NCBI GenBank assembly: GCA_963797485.1
Contig: CAWCPF010000004.1
Coordinates: 1-64,000 of the forward strand
Direction of reading: 5' to 3'
From: CAWAND01 sp963797485
GTDB lineage: Bacteria > Chloroflexota > Anaerolineae > Anaerolineales > E44-bin32
DNA length: 64,000 nt
The notes below the pieces were generated by a model. The model was not told the DNA's origin and made no database searches. It saw only the letters and a list, made by a program, of their open reading frames with translations. Shown piece after piece: positions 17,938 through 28,909 of the stretch; the first letter of the stretch is position 1; each line of letters opens with the position of its first letter. A program made the position numbers and the translations under genes.

Positions 17938-19829
17938 AGCCGGCCTTTCAGATCCGCAACCGGGCTCTGCTGCTGGCCGACCTGTGTCTGATCATCACCT
18001 CGGCCCTGGCCAGCTTTGCCTTGAGACTCGATCTCGGTCCTCTGTTCTTGAGCTTCCTGCCGTCTGCGGTGACGATGGTCGGCCTGGCCCTGATCGTCAA
18101 GCCTATGGTCTACTTCTTCTTTGGCCTTTACCGCCGCTATTGGGTCTACGCCAGCACGCGCGAGCTGCTGGTAATTGCCGCCGCCACGGCGACCGGATCG
18201 GTGTTTGTAGCCCTGCTGATGATGCTGGTGCTGTTGGCAGGCCTGCTTCCGCCGACTTTCCCACGCTCAGTTTTCGGCATTGATTGGCTGCTGTCCCTGT
18301 TCAGCGTTGGCGGTTTGAGAATGGCCGTGCGACTGCTTGCGGAGAGCGGCCAGGTGAGCCAGAAAGCCGACGGGCTTGCAGGGATGCGGCGGGTGGTGGT
18401 GGTCGGGGCCGGCGATGCGGGCGCCATGGTCGTCCGGGAAATGCGCCGCAATCCCCAACTGCACACCCTGCCAGTTGCCTTTGTGGATGACGACCCGGAA
18501 AAGCAGGGCAAGCAGATCCACGGTGTGATGGTCGATGGCCGGTTGGACCAGATCGATGAGGTGGTCGAGCGCCGCCGCGGCCAGGAGGTCGTGATTGCCA
18601 TCCCGACCGCCCCCGGCCCGGTCATCCGCCAGGTGATTGACAGCTGCCGCCGGCTCGGCGTGCCCTCGCGGACCATGCCCGGGATCTACGAGCTCATCGG
18701 CGGCAAGGTCAGCGTTTCGCGGCTGCGCGAGGTCGACATCGGTGACCTGCTCCGGCGCGAGGCGGCTCACATCGACGATGAGGCCGTGGGGCGGACCCTG
18801 TCCGGGAAGCGGGTCCTAATCACCGGCGCCGGCGGCTCGATCGGCAGCGAGTTGAGCCGGCAAATCGCCCGCTGGCATCCGGCTCAACTGGCATTGCTGG
18901 GCCATGGCGAAAACAGCATCTTCGAGGCCCTGCTCGAGCTGCGCGAAGACTATCCCGAGCTGCCCCTGATCCCGGTCATCGCCGATATTCGCGATGTCGA
19001 CCGAATTCGGAACGTGTTTCATGACCTTCGCCCGGAGGTTGTTTTTCACGCCGCGGCCCACAAACATGTCCCCATGATGGAGGCCAACATCGAGGAGGCT
19101 GTCACCAACAACATCCAGGGGACCCAGAGCGTGGTGGAGGCGGCCCTGGGAGCGGACACCGAGCGCCTGGTCCTGATTTCGACCGACAAGGCGGTCCAGC
19201 CGCTGAGCGTGATGGGGGCCACCAAACGCATGGCTGAGATGCTGGTTCAGGACGCGGCCAAACGAGGCGGCCGGGCGTTCGTCGTCGTCCGCTTTGGGAA
19301 TGTGCTGGGCAGCCGCGGCAGCATCGTCCCGGTCTTCAAACGCCAGATCATGCGCGGCGGGCCCGTCACCATCACCCACCCGGATATGCGCCGCTACTTC
19401 ATGACCATCCCCGAGGCCGTCCACCTGGTGCTGCAGGCGGCCAGCATGGGCCGAGGCTCCGAAACCTTCGTACTGCGGATGGGGGAACAGATCCGCGTGC
19501 TCGAACTGGCCGAGGATCTTATTCGGCTCTCGGGGCTGGAGCCGGGGCGGGATATTGAGATCAAATTCACCGGGATTCGTCCCGGCGAGAAGCTGAGCGA
19601 AACTCTGTGGGACGAGGGGATGAACTACCAACCCACGCCGCATCGCGACGTGGTCATGTCGCAGGAAGAGCTGACCCTGACGGCGGCTGAGCTGCAGGCC
19701 AGTGTGGACGAGTTGGTGCGTTTAGCCAAGGAAGGCAATTCCGAGGCCATTGTGGGGCTGCTGAGCGAGCGCGTCCCGGGCAGCCTGATTGGGCAAGCGC
19801 CGCCGCCGGATTTTGCGGCCGTGATTTAG
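17934..19829 (+). CDS. WbpM/PglF/CapD-type UDP-sugar 4,6-dehydratase
   Basis: Membrane-anchored nucleotide-sugar dehydratase of 631 residues. ATG 17934 overlaps the epimerase stop. Order: four membrane helices (about 10-135), a CoA-binding-3 Rossmann domain (RVVVVGAGDAGAMVV, FVDDDPEKQGKQIHG), and the catalytic SDR domain (VLITGAGGSIGSELSRQI at about 300, HAAAHKHVPMME, ISTDKAV, SVMGATKRMAEM, the serine-methionine-lysine version of YxxxK found in this family). It makes UDP-4-keto-6-deoxy sugars, the first step to bacillosamine or QuiNAc-type sugars. No matching aminotransferase is visible. It is the last gene of the rightward glycan run. Confidence 0.92.
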   Translation: MKPAFQIRNRALLLADLCLIITSALASFALRLDLGPLFLSFLPSAVTMVGLALIVKPMVYFFFGLYRRYWVYASTRELLVIAAATATGSVFVALLMMLVLLAGLLPPTFPRSVFGIDWLLSLFSVGGLRMAVRLLAESGQVSQKADGLAGMRRVVVVGAGDAGAMVVREMRRNPQLHTLPVAFVDDDPEKQGKQIHGVMVDGRLDQIDEVVERRRGQEVVIAIPTAPGPVIRQVIDSCRRLGVPSRTMPGIYELIGGKVSVSRLREVDIGDLLRREAAHIDDEAVGRTLSGKRVLITGAGGSIGSELSRQIARWHPAQLALLGHGENSIFEALLELREDYPELPLIPVIADIRDVDRIRNVFHDLRPEVVFHAAAHKHVPMMEANIEEAVTNNIQGTQSVVEAALGADTERLVLISTDKAVQPLSVMGATKRMAEMLVQDAAKRGGRAFVVVRFGNVLGSRGSIVPVFKRQIMRGGPVTITHPDMRRYFMTIPEAVHLVLQAASMGRGSETFVLRMGEQIRVLELAEDLIRLSGLEPGRDIEIKFTGIRPGEKLSETLWDEGMNYQPTPHRDVVMSQEELTLTAAELQASVDELVRLAKEGNSEAIVGLLSERVPGSLIGQAPPPDFAAVI

Positions 19830-19927
19830 CCTGCCTCAAGCCATCGCAAGTCCACCCCACCGGGACCAACCCACAAATTGAGCCAGGCTGCCCTAGCCCA
19901 TGCGGTCAGCACGGCTTGAGTTGAGAC

Positions 19928-21006
19928 CTAGGGTGAGGGGAAACCCCCCTCGAGGCTGCGCATGAGTCCTGCAAGCAAAGCGCCGGTGGCCAGGACGTCC
20001 GCCTTCTTGGCCAAGGCCGTTGCCGTGTGGGGGTATCGAGCGGGAACCGAGATGGCAAGTGCAGGCACGCCGTCTCGAGAGCGCTGGATGGCGGCGGCAT
20101 CCGTGCTGCCCGGTCCGGGCTGGCGGATTTGATGCGGGGATTCCCTTGCGACTCGGCGGATTGCAGTGCCAGCGCCGTCAGCCGCGGGTCGCTGATCATG
20201 CGCCCATCCGCCACATAGATGGCGGGACCCTGACCAAGCCTGGTGTTGAAGTCCGAATGCGCCCCCCCGGAGGCCGTCGGCAAATCTCTGGCCGGTGTGC
20301 AGTCGATGGCAATTCCGACGTCTGGGGAGAGACCGAACGCGGCCGCGGCTGCCCCACGCGCCCCTAGTTCCTCTTGAACAGTGAACGCCCCGAGCATCTC
20401 CACCGATTCGAAGGTTTCATCCAGCAAACTCATCAGCAGCGCCACGCCCAACCGATCGTCAAAAGCCTTGCCCCACAAGTTGTCAGCATCGGCTTCGAAC
20501 CGTCCTGCAAGGGTGCCGGTGCTGCCGGGACGGATCCCCATCTCCGCCACCGCCTGCGCGGATAACCCCAGGTCGACCCGCATGGCATCCAACGAAGGGC
20601 GCGCCTCGCGTTCGGACGGAGTGGCAAGATGGATCGGCGTCAGCCCGACCACTCCGAGGGCAAATTCGGCGCCGATCCACACCCGCTTTCCGAGCACCTG
20701 TTCGGCCTGGATGGAGCCCAAGATAGCCACTTGGAGGAAACCGTCAGAATCAACCGTCTTGACCATGAAGCCCACTTCATCCATGTGGGCGGCCAGCATC
20801 ACGCGGAGCTTGGCCTGACCGCGGGCGTGTTTGACGGCCAGCAAATTGCCCATGCGATCGGTTTCAAGGCTGTCAACTCGGCCGGCCAGCTCGCGGCGAA
20901 CCAGCGCCCGCACCGGGCCCTCGCTCCCCGGGGGTCCGACCGCCTGGCTCAGGGCTTCGATGAGGCCGAGCCATTCAGGCGTCATCGGCTTGCTCATGTC
21001 AATCAT
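19928..21006 (-). CDS. M42 family metallo-aminopeptidase, one frameshift
   Basis: Dinuclear zinc aminopeptidase of the M42 (FrvX/PepA-like glutamyl aminopeptidase) family. Zinc and catalytic features in order: AAHMDEVGFMV (His-Asp), AFDDRLGVALL (second Asp), FTVQEELGARGA (catalytic Glu-Glu), IAIDCTPARD (Asp). In the deposited frame the tail diverges after AESQGNPRI. Correcting near 20137 gives IRQPGPGSTDAAAIQ and VPARYPHTATA, which restores the last zinc histidine, and a stop at 19928-19930. Start ATG at 21006 or 20997, next to the stop of the upstream paralogue. About 358 residues when corrected, normal for M42. Cytoplasmic peptide degradation is the expected role. Confidence 0.82.
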
Positions 21007-22089
21007 GGTTGAAGGCCCCATCGATTTCGATGACATCATCGGCCGACAGGCCCAGCAATAGCTCTTCGAGCACAGCCGCCATGCGGGCAATATCGTCCAG
21101 GTGCACGACCTCGACGGCGGTGTGCAAATTCCGGACTGGGAGGCTGATCAGACCACAGGCGATGCCGCCCGCGGACACTTGGATCACGTCTGCATCCGTG
21201 CCGGTTTGGTAAGGCAAAATCTCGTCCACGATCGGAATCCCAGCCCGCTCAGCACGCGCCTCGATCAGTGCGTGCACGACAGGGTGCAATTGTGGTCCGA
21301 CCCCATTGGTCAAGCCGGACCCGATTGGGAAGGTCTCCGGTTCTGGATCGCCGTGGCCCCGGCCGAAGGTCACATCCAACACGATGGCCATGTTTGGGGA
21401 CAGGTGAAAGCCGGCTGTGGCGGCGCCGGACATGCTGCGCTCCTCGGAGGTCGAGGCGACGGCCCACACATCCCAGGCATGAGCCTGTCCCTTGAGCCGA
21501 GTCAATGCTTCGGTGAGCGCGGCCAGCGAGGCGCGGTTGTCGAGCCCCGGACCGGTCATCAATCGCGTCACCCATGGACTGGATCGGCTGATCGAACACG
21601 ACCGTGTCGCCGGTCGTGATCAGGGATTCGATGTCCTCGGCCGACCGTCCGACGTCAACCCACATTTCGGCCAGCCCATAAGCCTGGTCTCGGCCGCGAT
21701 CCGTGGTGGCCGAATTCGGGCGGAAGGACGATCACGCCCGGAACCAGCTCACGCCCACGGACGATTACCCGCTGCCCGGCAAGCACGCGCGCGTCAGGGG
21801 TCCCGAGCCCGGCAATTCGGATAAATCCGCCGACCACGTCCTTGACCATAAATCCAATCGTGTCCATGTGGGCGACGACCGCCACTGAGGGGCAAGTCCC
21901 ATCTCCGACACCGCGTGACAACGCATACAGATTGCCCAGTGGAGAAACCTGAATCTGGTCACAGACGGGTGCCCAGGCCTTGTGAAGGATTTCACGAATG
22001 GGCGCCTCGAAACCTGGGGGTGCGGGTACGGCGCACAGGTCAGCCAATAGGCGGCCGAGTCGATCGCGCAAGCCGGCGTCAATCTCCAA
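20999..22089 (-). CDS. M42 family metallo-aminopeptidase paralogue, two frameshifts
   Basis: Tandem paralogue of the downstream gene. N-terminal part: LCAVPAPPGFEAPIREIL, AVVAHMDTIGFMVKD (zinc His-Asp) and RVLAGQRVIVRG. Frames must be joined near 21715 (LPPEF to the segment reading AEMWVDVGRSAEDI) and near 21570 (QSMGD to RLMTGPGLDNRASLAAL), each by removing one base. Then come DNRASLAAL (Asp), VASTSEERSMSGA (Ser-Glu-Glu in place of the usual Glu-Glu), IVLDVTFG and NLHTAVEVV. About 363 residues. M42 enzymes form dodecameric tetrahedral particles, and paired genes often form hetero-oligomers with different specificity, which is possible here. It starts 3 bases after the end of the Thr/Pro-rich gene. 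Confidence 0.78.
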
Positions 22090-22091
22090 GG

Positions 22092-22514
22092 TTAGCCACC
22101 GGTGGAACTGGGCGCAGCCGTGGCCGTGTCGGTCGGGGGCGCTACGGTGTCGGTGAATGTGGCCGTGGGCGGGACTGGAGTTGACGTGGCAGTCGGCTGG
22201 GGGGTGTCTGTGTCGGTCGGCGTCGCCGTCCAGGTCGCGCTGGGTGTCGCCGATGGCGGGACAAACGGGGTGGCGGTCTGGGTCGGCGTGGTCGACGCCG
22301 TCAGGGTCAAACTAGGGGTCACGACGGCTGTTGTGGGGAGGCTGGTTGGGGCAGGGGTGGAGGTTCCAGGTGGCGGCGTGGGCGTCAACCCTTCCGGCGC
22401 TCGGCGGATGGCCAGCAACCCGGCACAGTAGCACGGGAACGTGGCCAGGATGATGCCGCCCAACAGCAGATAGAGTCGGTTGCGGCCGAGGAAGTTGACC
22501 TGAGATGATTGCAT
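22092..22514 (-). CDS. Single-pass membrane protein with Thr/Pro-rich tail
   Basis: Unrecognised 140-residue protein. The start at ATG 22514 (MQSSQVNFLGRN) puts basic residues before a hydrophobic helix (LYLLLGGIILATFPCYCAGLL cut short here; residues about 13-33). The remaining 100 residues are almost only Thr, Pro, Ser and Ala in repeated TATPT, TDTPQP and TSTPVPP units. This is typical of cell-surface stalks or glycosylated linkers and common in Chloroflexota. No catalytic domain. It lies just upstream of the M42 pair on the same strand. The antisense frame here is valine/glycine-rich and merely mirrors the repeat. Low-complexity composition makes function assignment impossible. Confidence 0.6.
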   Translation of the reverse strand: MQSSQVNFLGRNRLYLLLGGIILATFPCYCAGLLAIRRAPEGLTPTPPPGTSTPAPTSLPTTAVVTPSLTLTASTTPTQTATPFVPPSATPSATWTATPTDTDTPQPTATSTPVPPTATFTDTVAPPTDTATAAPSSTGG

Positions 22515-22705
22515 GTCGCCCAAGGCGGGATGATATCAGGCTTGATGAGCCCCAGCAAGAACGGCGAGCTGCGGGGTGAACCGGGCGTGTGTCCGAGCAG
22601 TAGTGCCAGTGGAGATCCCCGAACGACGTTCGCCGGTTCATTCGAGGATTAGAATCGGACCTAATGGCAGGAAACGGACACACACGCTGATGTTGCGGGC
22701 CAAGG

Positions 22706-25061
22706 ATGGATAGATCCCATCGCGGCAGGCCGCGGGCGCCGGCCTTCGACTGGCTGGTGTTTGGGCTTTACCTGGCGCTGATGATGGTGACGTCGGTGGG
22801 CCTGGCGGCAGCCGACTGGGCGGATCATCTCGCCTTAATCCCGCTCCTCGTCATCTTGGCGACGGCTAGCGGGGCGGCGCTGGCGCGGAGCCGCTTTTCG
22901 GCCGGAATGTGCCGGCTGTTCGGCAGCGCGTATGCGCTGTTCTTCATGGGCTGGTTCTTCGGGCAGACACTCGACCCGGCGTTGAGCTGGGTGCAGAGGC
23001 TGGCGGCGATATCGGGTCGCCTCGGCGCGCTGGTTGGCGCGTTCGTCGAACGGCGGCCGAACCCCGACACGTTGATGTTTGTGCTCTTGATGGCCGGGCT
23101 CTACTGGGCCATGGCTTCATCCGGCGCCATGGCCATCTTTCGCGGGGGCCACTTCTGGCGAGCTGTGTTGCTGCCGGGGTTGGCATTGTTGGTCAACGCC
23201 TACTACGCCTACGGGCTCGGGCACCTGGACATCTATGTGGGCATGTATGTGCTGCTGACCATCGTCCTCCTGGTCCGGGTGAGCCTGGACGATCGCCGGG
23301 CTGGCTGGCGATCCCGGCGCATCCGGATCCCGCCAGGCTTGGGGTGGGATCTGGTACGCGTCGGGTGCCGCGGCGGCGGTTCTCATGGTCGCCGGCACGT
23401 GGGCGGCTCCGGTCTTCGCTCAGTCGGAGACGGCCGCCGACCTGTGGGCCCGTGTCTCCGGCCCGTGGGTGGCGGCGCGCGACCGGCTTGGAAACGTGGT
23501 CGCCGACCTGCGGTCCCCGGTGCTGTATATCGGCGATGCTTACGGAACCAACCTGCAGCTGGATGCCGGCACCGAGTTGAACAACGACGTCGTCATGGCG
23601 GTGGCGACAGATGGATCACCCCGGAACGGCGGGCGACTGTACTGGCAAGCACGAACCTATTCCCATTATGAAACCGGCAACTGGACCGACCCTGATGTCC
23701 TCAACCGGGATTTCGATCCCCGGCAGGGTGAATTGGCCCTGCCGGCGTGGCAGGCGCGTCAAACCATCGAAGTCGCCTTTCAGCCCCGTTTTCCGATCCT
23801 CAGCCGGCTGTATGTCCCTGGGGATACATTTTGGGTCGACCGCTCCAGCCAGATCACCTACCGCAGCACCGGGGAAGGCGCGGCGGATGTCAGCGCCTTC
23901 GTCGCCCGTCAGCCCGTCTACAACGGCGAAACGTATGCGGCGCGCGCCTCAATTCCGGTTCCCACGGCGGACGACCTCAGACAGGCCGGCAACCAGTATC
24001 CAGATTGGCTGGCCACCGGCTACCTGCAGGTCCCGGGAAGCCTGACTCTGCGTTTCGTCGAGCTAGCCAAGAGCATCGGGGCCGGCGCGGCCACGCCGTA
24101 TGACCGAGCTGTGGCGGTTACGAATTGGCTCCGTGACAACATCGAATACTCACGCGTTACCCAAGCGCCCGCCATCAACCGCGAACCGCTGGATTGGTTC
24201 CTATTCGATTACAGGATTGGCTTCTGTAACTTCTATGCCAGCAGCGAGGTCATGATGCTCCGGGTGCTCGGGATCCCTTCCAGGCTGGCCGTCGGGTACG
24301 CCACGGGGACATTCAATGAGGCCGAGGGCGTCTACGAAGTCCGAGGCGTCGACGCGCATGCCTGGCCGGAGGCCTATTTCCCGGGGTATGGCTGGGTCCC
24401 ATTCGAACCGACGGCCTCGCAGCCCGAAATTCGCCGGCCGGAGAGCAACCTGTTGGCCGGGGCAATTCCAACTCCCCTGGGATCTGACGCGGCCGGCGGG
24501 ACGAGCGGCGATCTGATCTCGCGCCTGGACCGACTCGAAGAGGGTCAGCCAATCGGCGCCGGTGGGAACGCCGTGCGCCGGTGAAGGGGGGTTGAATTGG
24601 ATCCGGCCCGCGTTGATCCTGCTGGCGGTTGTGTTGCTCGGCGCCGTCGTTACCATCAATCTGGATCCGGCCTGGAAGCTTGCCGTGCGACGCGGTCAGG
24701 CACGTCTTGCTCCGAGTGGGCTGCAACACAGGCGGAGGCAAGATCCGCCGCGTTCGTCGACCAAGGCATGTGAGCCGATACTATCAGGCGTTATCGGGCT
24801 GGATGCCCAGGCTCGGGGTCACGCTGGAGCGGCGGACACGCCATTTGAACGGAGCAAGCGCGTGGTGGAATGCATTCCTGGGGCCGAGGCGGCCAGCCAG
24901 CCACTAATCCAGACGTATGTGGCCGAGAAGATTCGGGCAGCGGCCGGTTGAAATCGACCAGGCGGCCAAGGCCTGGACGCGAGCTTCACCGAATGTTCCG
25001 CTCGACCTTTCTAGCCGGTTTACGACAGCCCGTGCTCAGGTTGTCCAGGATCCGCAGCTGA
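22706..25061 (+). CDS. TgpA-like membrane transglutaminase, several frameshifts
   Basis: Membrane protein with an external transglutaminase-like domain, about 785 residues when reconstructed. Five or so N-terminal helices (22740-23290) lead, after a correction near 23360, into an extracytoplasmic region starting at 23385. The papain-like triad is visible: Cys in RIGFCNFYASSEVMML, His in RGVDAHAWPEAYF, and an acidic residue in GYGWVPFEPTASQPE. A further helix (WIRPALILLAVVLLGAVV) follows 24596. The remainder to 25061 changes frame at least three times (DRYYQALSGWMPRLG-like, DTPFERSKRVVE, RSTFLAGLRQPVLRL). TgpA proteins are thought to act at the cell envelope. It runs into the convergent GT39 gene. 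Confidence 0.72.
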
Positions 25062-26820
25062 GAGACCGTGCCAACAAGCCGCAACGGGCGCTGCCCCGAG
25101 CTGAATACCCTACCCACCAGGCCGGTGAGGGACAGTGGGTAAGAATCCTGATCCGGCCGTCAGTTAGGGATCGGTCGGAACACCGCGAAGGAATCGTTTG
25201 AACATCAACTGTCCGTGGTAGTTGTCTCTTACAGGAAATGTTGAGAAGTTCCGGAAACCATTCAGGATCTCCCCTTGACAGTGGCACTCTTCTGCAAGGC
25301 GATTTTCCGGGACATTGAAATTGGGGGCATATCCGCCATTGGCATGAGCAATGATCAAACTAGGCGGATCAGCGTGCAGGTCTTGCAGAAACTCTCCCCA
25401 GCCTCTTGTGAATTCTGAAAGCCTTGCTGAAAAAGGGGCAGGTAGTAGACGTAAGGGCTGGGTGATCTCCGACTAGTTTCGAAGTTGAGTTCGGCGCCGA
25501 CATCCCAAACCAGGACAGTATCTTCAGGATACGTCTTCCGCGGGGAGATGAACTTGCCAACGTCGGTTCTTAAAGGGCGCTGTATCGGGGCATCCAGCAG
25601 AAAATGAGCGAATGTCGTCTACAGACGGTCGTACCAGGCCAAGAATGGCAACGAACCAGACCGCTAGCCCGGCCAAAGCGAGTGTAGGACCTAGGGGTCG
25701 AAACTGGCCCTCGAAACTCGCAATAGAACGGTCGAAATCTTGGGACCCGGACCCAGTAGCTCGCAGAGGCGCATAGAGCTGGAGAAGCCCGACTTTCATA
25801 ATAGTGCCCGAAATCTCTGCCGGTTGAAGATATCAGGAAGGATTTCAAAGGCGAGGGAAACGACGCATGCGAAGTACGTCCACATTATGCTTCGTTGTTG
25901 GGCACTGGCCATATCGTCGTCCACACCTTCTTGACCGAAGAATTGCTTCTTCGCCTTCCATAGGCTGAGGAAGGTGGCCGTGGCGAATACGAAAAAGAAT
26001 CGTCAAGGATGGATCAGTGGCGAACCTTCGTATCGTTGCATACAAACTCCGGAGGCCGAAAATCCTCCACTTACATAGAGCAGGTTGAACACCACGGTAG
26101 CTTGCCATAGATCAACTAGGGCTCCCTTATGGGCCCAGTAGATGACAATGAGAGTCAGAATAAGAAAGGACGGTAGCAAGAAGAGGATGACACGGCCAAT
26201 CATTCGTCGGTACTTGTGTGAGATTCCTTCGTGGATGCAGACTGCCACAATGCAAGCAGTCTGTGTGCCGATGTCGGTCGGCTTTAGCAAGGCGCCAGCC
26301 GCGAACATAACCCCCAGCCAAAGCACCAAGACCCCGTTCGGTTTTCGGAGATAACAGGCTGCCAGATACAGTGACCCTGCGGCTGGTAGCACACCGTAAA
26401 ACTCGGTCATGTTGGATCCCTGGTAGTATGAAGCCTGTAAGACTATGGCCAGCAGAATGGCGCTCGCCAAAAACGCGTACCTCCCCCGGACAAGCATTCG
26501 CAAAAACAAGAAAAATACGGTCGATACAAGTGCTGTCCACAGCACAGTCAAATACCAAATCGCCCAGGCATTTGCCCCGAAAAGCGAAAAGATGGCAGCA
26601 TCTAGGTAGTAGACTCCAGGGGGTTTGTGATCCCAGAAGTCCCTGTAAGGGACGTCACCCTGCAGGATCCTGCGCCACCGTACGCATACACAGTCCCATC
26701 GACCTGAATCTCTTGCGGTTGGGCACTCCAACGGATTTGTAGGAACACTGATAGGAAAACGAGAGTTGCCAGCATAAGAGCTGTTGACCAGGATACCGAA
26801 GGCAATTTACTACGACGCAT
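25036..26820 (-). pseudogene. GT39/ArnT-like membrane glycosyltransferase, low GC, broken
   Basis: Polyprenyl-phosphate-sugar-dependent membrane glycosyltransferase. ATG 26820 (MRRSKLPSVSWSTALML) opens a first helix, then IQVDGTVYAYG. After a break near 26670 the conserved loop GDVPYRDFWDHKPPG appears, with the catalytic Asp region of the family, followed by many hydrophobic helices to about 26003. Beyond that the coding signal hops among frames (FGHYY-like near 25800, IIAHANGGYAPNFN near 25330) and the end is uncertain (25036 to about 25130). GC here is visibly near 50%, against 60-65% around it, suggesting transfer from another genome. Either decayed or badly sequenced. Its last residues (DGRIRILT) match the neighbouring GT39 gene. 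Confidence 0.6.
25142..25162. repeat. 21-base direct repeat, copy 1
   Basis: Identical over 21 bases to 27017-27037. It encodes the DGRIRIL end of the low-GC GT39 gene on the minus strand. Flanks are only partly alike. Confidence 0.7.
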
Positions 26821-27000
26821 TGGGTTCCCTCCCCCGTCTACAACTCGATTGGCATAATCTGAGGTACGCCCCCATGTGGAGACAGAAACCCTGTTCGATG
26901 GCGTCTTAAGTTTGGCGAACCCGCGACGGCTGCTCTCCCGAACAGGCCAACCTGAACGGACTTTGTAGCCTTGGTTGAATTCCCCGCTCGGCATGGCCGC

Positions 27001-28718
27001 TCAGGGACGGGGTGTGAGAATCCTGATCCGGCCGTCATCCGATGTGAACCCCACCTGTAACTGAGTGCCCGCAAGCCCATCCACGACGTCATAAACGACT
27101 TCGGACTGCTTGAATTGGCTGTCCAGGTAGATGGCCACGATTTCATTGAGAGCAACCAGCCGACAAACGCGTCGGGAGAGCTCACCTCCTCAGGCACGTC
27201 ACGCGGGCTAATCTCGGCCATTCCAGCGGCCAAGGCAACCCCGGGGAAGGGCGCCATGACCAGGGAGCCTTCTGGGATATTGGCCTCAAGGTAGTGGACA
27301 GCTTGCTCCTCGGAGGATTGCCCAAGAGCGGGATAGTTGGGGAAGGGAAAAGGCGTGCGCAGAATCAGGCCGCCGCAGAACAGCAAGAGTAGGGCCACCC
27401 CTCGGGTGATGCGCCTGTCGGTGAGCGCGCCCCTTCCATTCGAGGGCCTCGGCCAGCCCCATGGCACCCAGGATCACGATGCCTCCCACGATCATTGCCG
27501 GCTTGGCGTCGAGCCAGCCGAAGACGGCAAGGCTAACCAGCTATGGCGTGGAGCCTGTGCTGACGGTCCCTGAAGGTCGGCAAGGGCGCCCAAGCCGACG
27601 GCGGCCAGGATGAGTACCATATACGAAAACTGAGGCACTAGGTGGCTGGTGAGGAATGCGATCGAAGACAATGGCTCCAGCCCCCACACGCCAAGGACCA
27701 CCAGCAGCCCGAATTGCTCGACCGAACAAGGCGGACCAAGCCCCAGAAAACCAGCAACAGAATCACGGGGCCGAGGCGTTTTTCGAAGAACTGCAAGTAC
27801 AGGTCAGGGACGGTACTGACGCTGGCCCACAGCCGAAGGGCAAAGGCGGTCGGATTTCTTAGGATGGCACGAAAGACTGAATGTTGGTTTTCTTCCGCCG
27901 TGCCATAAAATCGGCGCGCTTCGGCCTTGCCCCTGCCGACGTCCCCGCCCGTTGTGACGGATTGATTGGTCTCAAAAGAGTTATAGGCCTTGGCCCCCAT
28001 CCCCAGATCAAAGGTCCCGGTTGACCCGCGGAGGACCACAGGTAGAGCCCGACGATGACCACCCCCGGCAGAAGGCTGGCCACGATCAGCCGGAAGTTCG
28101 GGGCGCCGGAAACCAAGACGACGACCAGGGTCGGGAAAATGGCCATCAAGAGAATGGCTTCCGCCCGGGTGAGCATGGCCAGTCCGACCAGATCGACCCC
28201 AAGACGACGGCCTTGACGGCGCGGCGTGCGCCGATAGCGAAGCAGAGCTGCCAGCGCCAAGGCCGCCAGGCTGGCAAAAAGCGCATCGCTCTGGTTGGCA
28301 ACGGCCTTACGAAAGGACGGCCACGAACAAGAGCCCGGCCAGAACCCACGGAAGACCGAGCCCCTTCAATTCGCGACCAAGGACGAAGGTCGTCAGCCAC
28401 AGCAGGACGAAGAAGACACCTGCCCGCCCAGGCTTCCAGCATAAACCAATCCGGAGAGCCCCCGAAAACCAGGTGAAACGGGGCGTAGAACAGGGCCACC
28501 AGAGGCCCCCAGGCGAGATCCCGCACCTGAAAGTGGAGCAGTTGGCTTCCGCTGACAATGTACTTGGCCTCGTCAAACGGGTTGATCTGCGGAAAGAGGC
28601 ATGAGCGAAGGAGAGACCAGAAGGAGTTGGAGCCGAGCACCAGCACAATAGCCAGCAGCATGCGACGGTGGCTGCCCTCTTTGTGATGGGAGCGATGCTC
28701 CCGTACGCGGCCATTCAT
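27001..28718 (-). pseudogene. Second GT39-like membrane glycosyltransferase, many frameshifts
   Basis: Start ATG 28718 (MNGRVREHRSH) then a first helix (RMLLAIVLVLGS), the acceptor loop INPFDEAKYIVSGSQLLHF, and LALYAPFH-like helices. Coding signal then passes through at least five frame changes (near 28440, 28300, 28000, 27690, 27480 and 27190). Recognisable pieces are VFFVLLWLTTFVLG, LTRAEAILLMAIFPTLVVV, RLGPVILLLVFWGLVRL and VHYLEANIPEGSLVMAPFPGVALA (cut short here), ending in DDGRIRILTPRP at 27001. Normal GC, unlike its neighbour. About 570 residues corrected, usual for GT39/ArnT-like proteins with 10-12 helices. A CATAAT box at 28753-28758 (minus strand) could be its -10. Decay or error cannot be separated here. 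Confidence 0.55.
27017..27037. repeat. 21-base direct repeat, copy 2
   Basis: Second copy of the 25142-25162 repeat, at the 3' end of the normal-GC GT39 gene. The two copies bracket the low-GC segment. Confidence 0.7.
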
Positions 28719-28863
28719 GGCTCTCCAGACTGGGTGGGACGGACAAGTGTGTATTATGAGGGGGGGGTCAAAGAGAACGGCCTCTGTAGTCAAGCCTGCG
28801 CCGGCGGCCGCAAAAGGGGCGGCGTTTGAGCCGTTGTCGGGCCAGAGGAGTCAGCGGCGAGCG

Positions 28864-28869
28864 TATAAT
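28864..28869 (+). promoter_or_regulatory. -10 box (TATAAT) of the adenylate cyclase gene
   Basis: Perfect TATAAT. Transcription would start near 28876, which lies downstream of the first possible start at 28826 and so favours the GTG at 28910. No good -35 at 17 bases. Confidence 0.45.
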
Positions 28870-28909
28870 CTCAGCCCCCTTTGGGAAGCCCCATCACTGG
28901 AGTCCGGAC

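Noticed and set aside
22102..22431. Open frame opposite the Thr/Pro-rich protein, rich in Val and Gly
   Set aside because: It is only the complement of Thr/Pro codons. The minus strand has a start, a membrane helix and the usual tail.
25036..28718. Insertion sequence or transposon around the low-GC segment
   Set aside because: No transposase frame or terminal inverted repeats; the 21-base repeat is a coding match at the gene ends.
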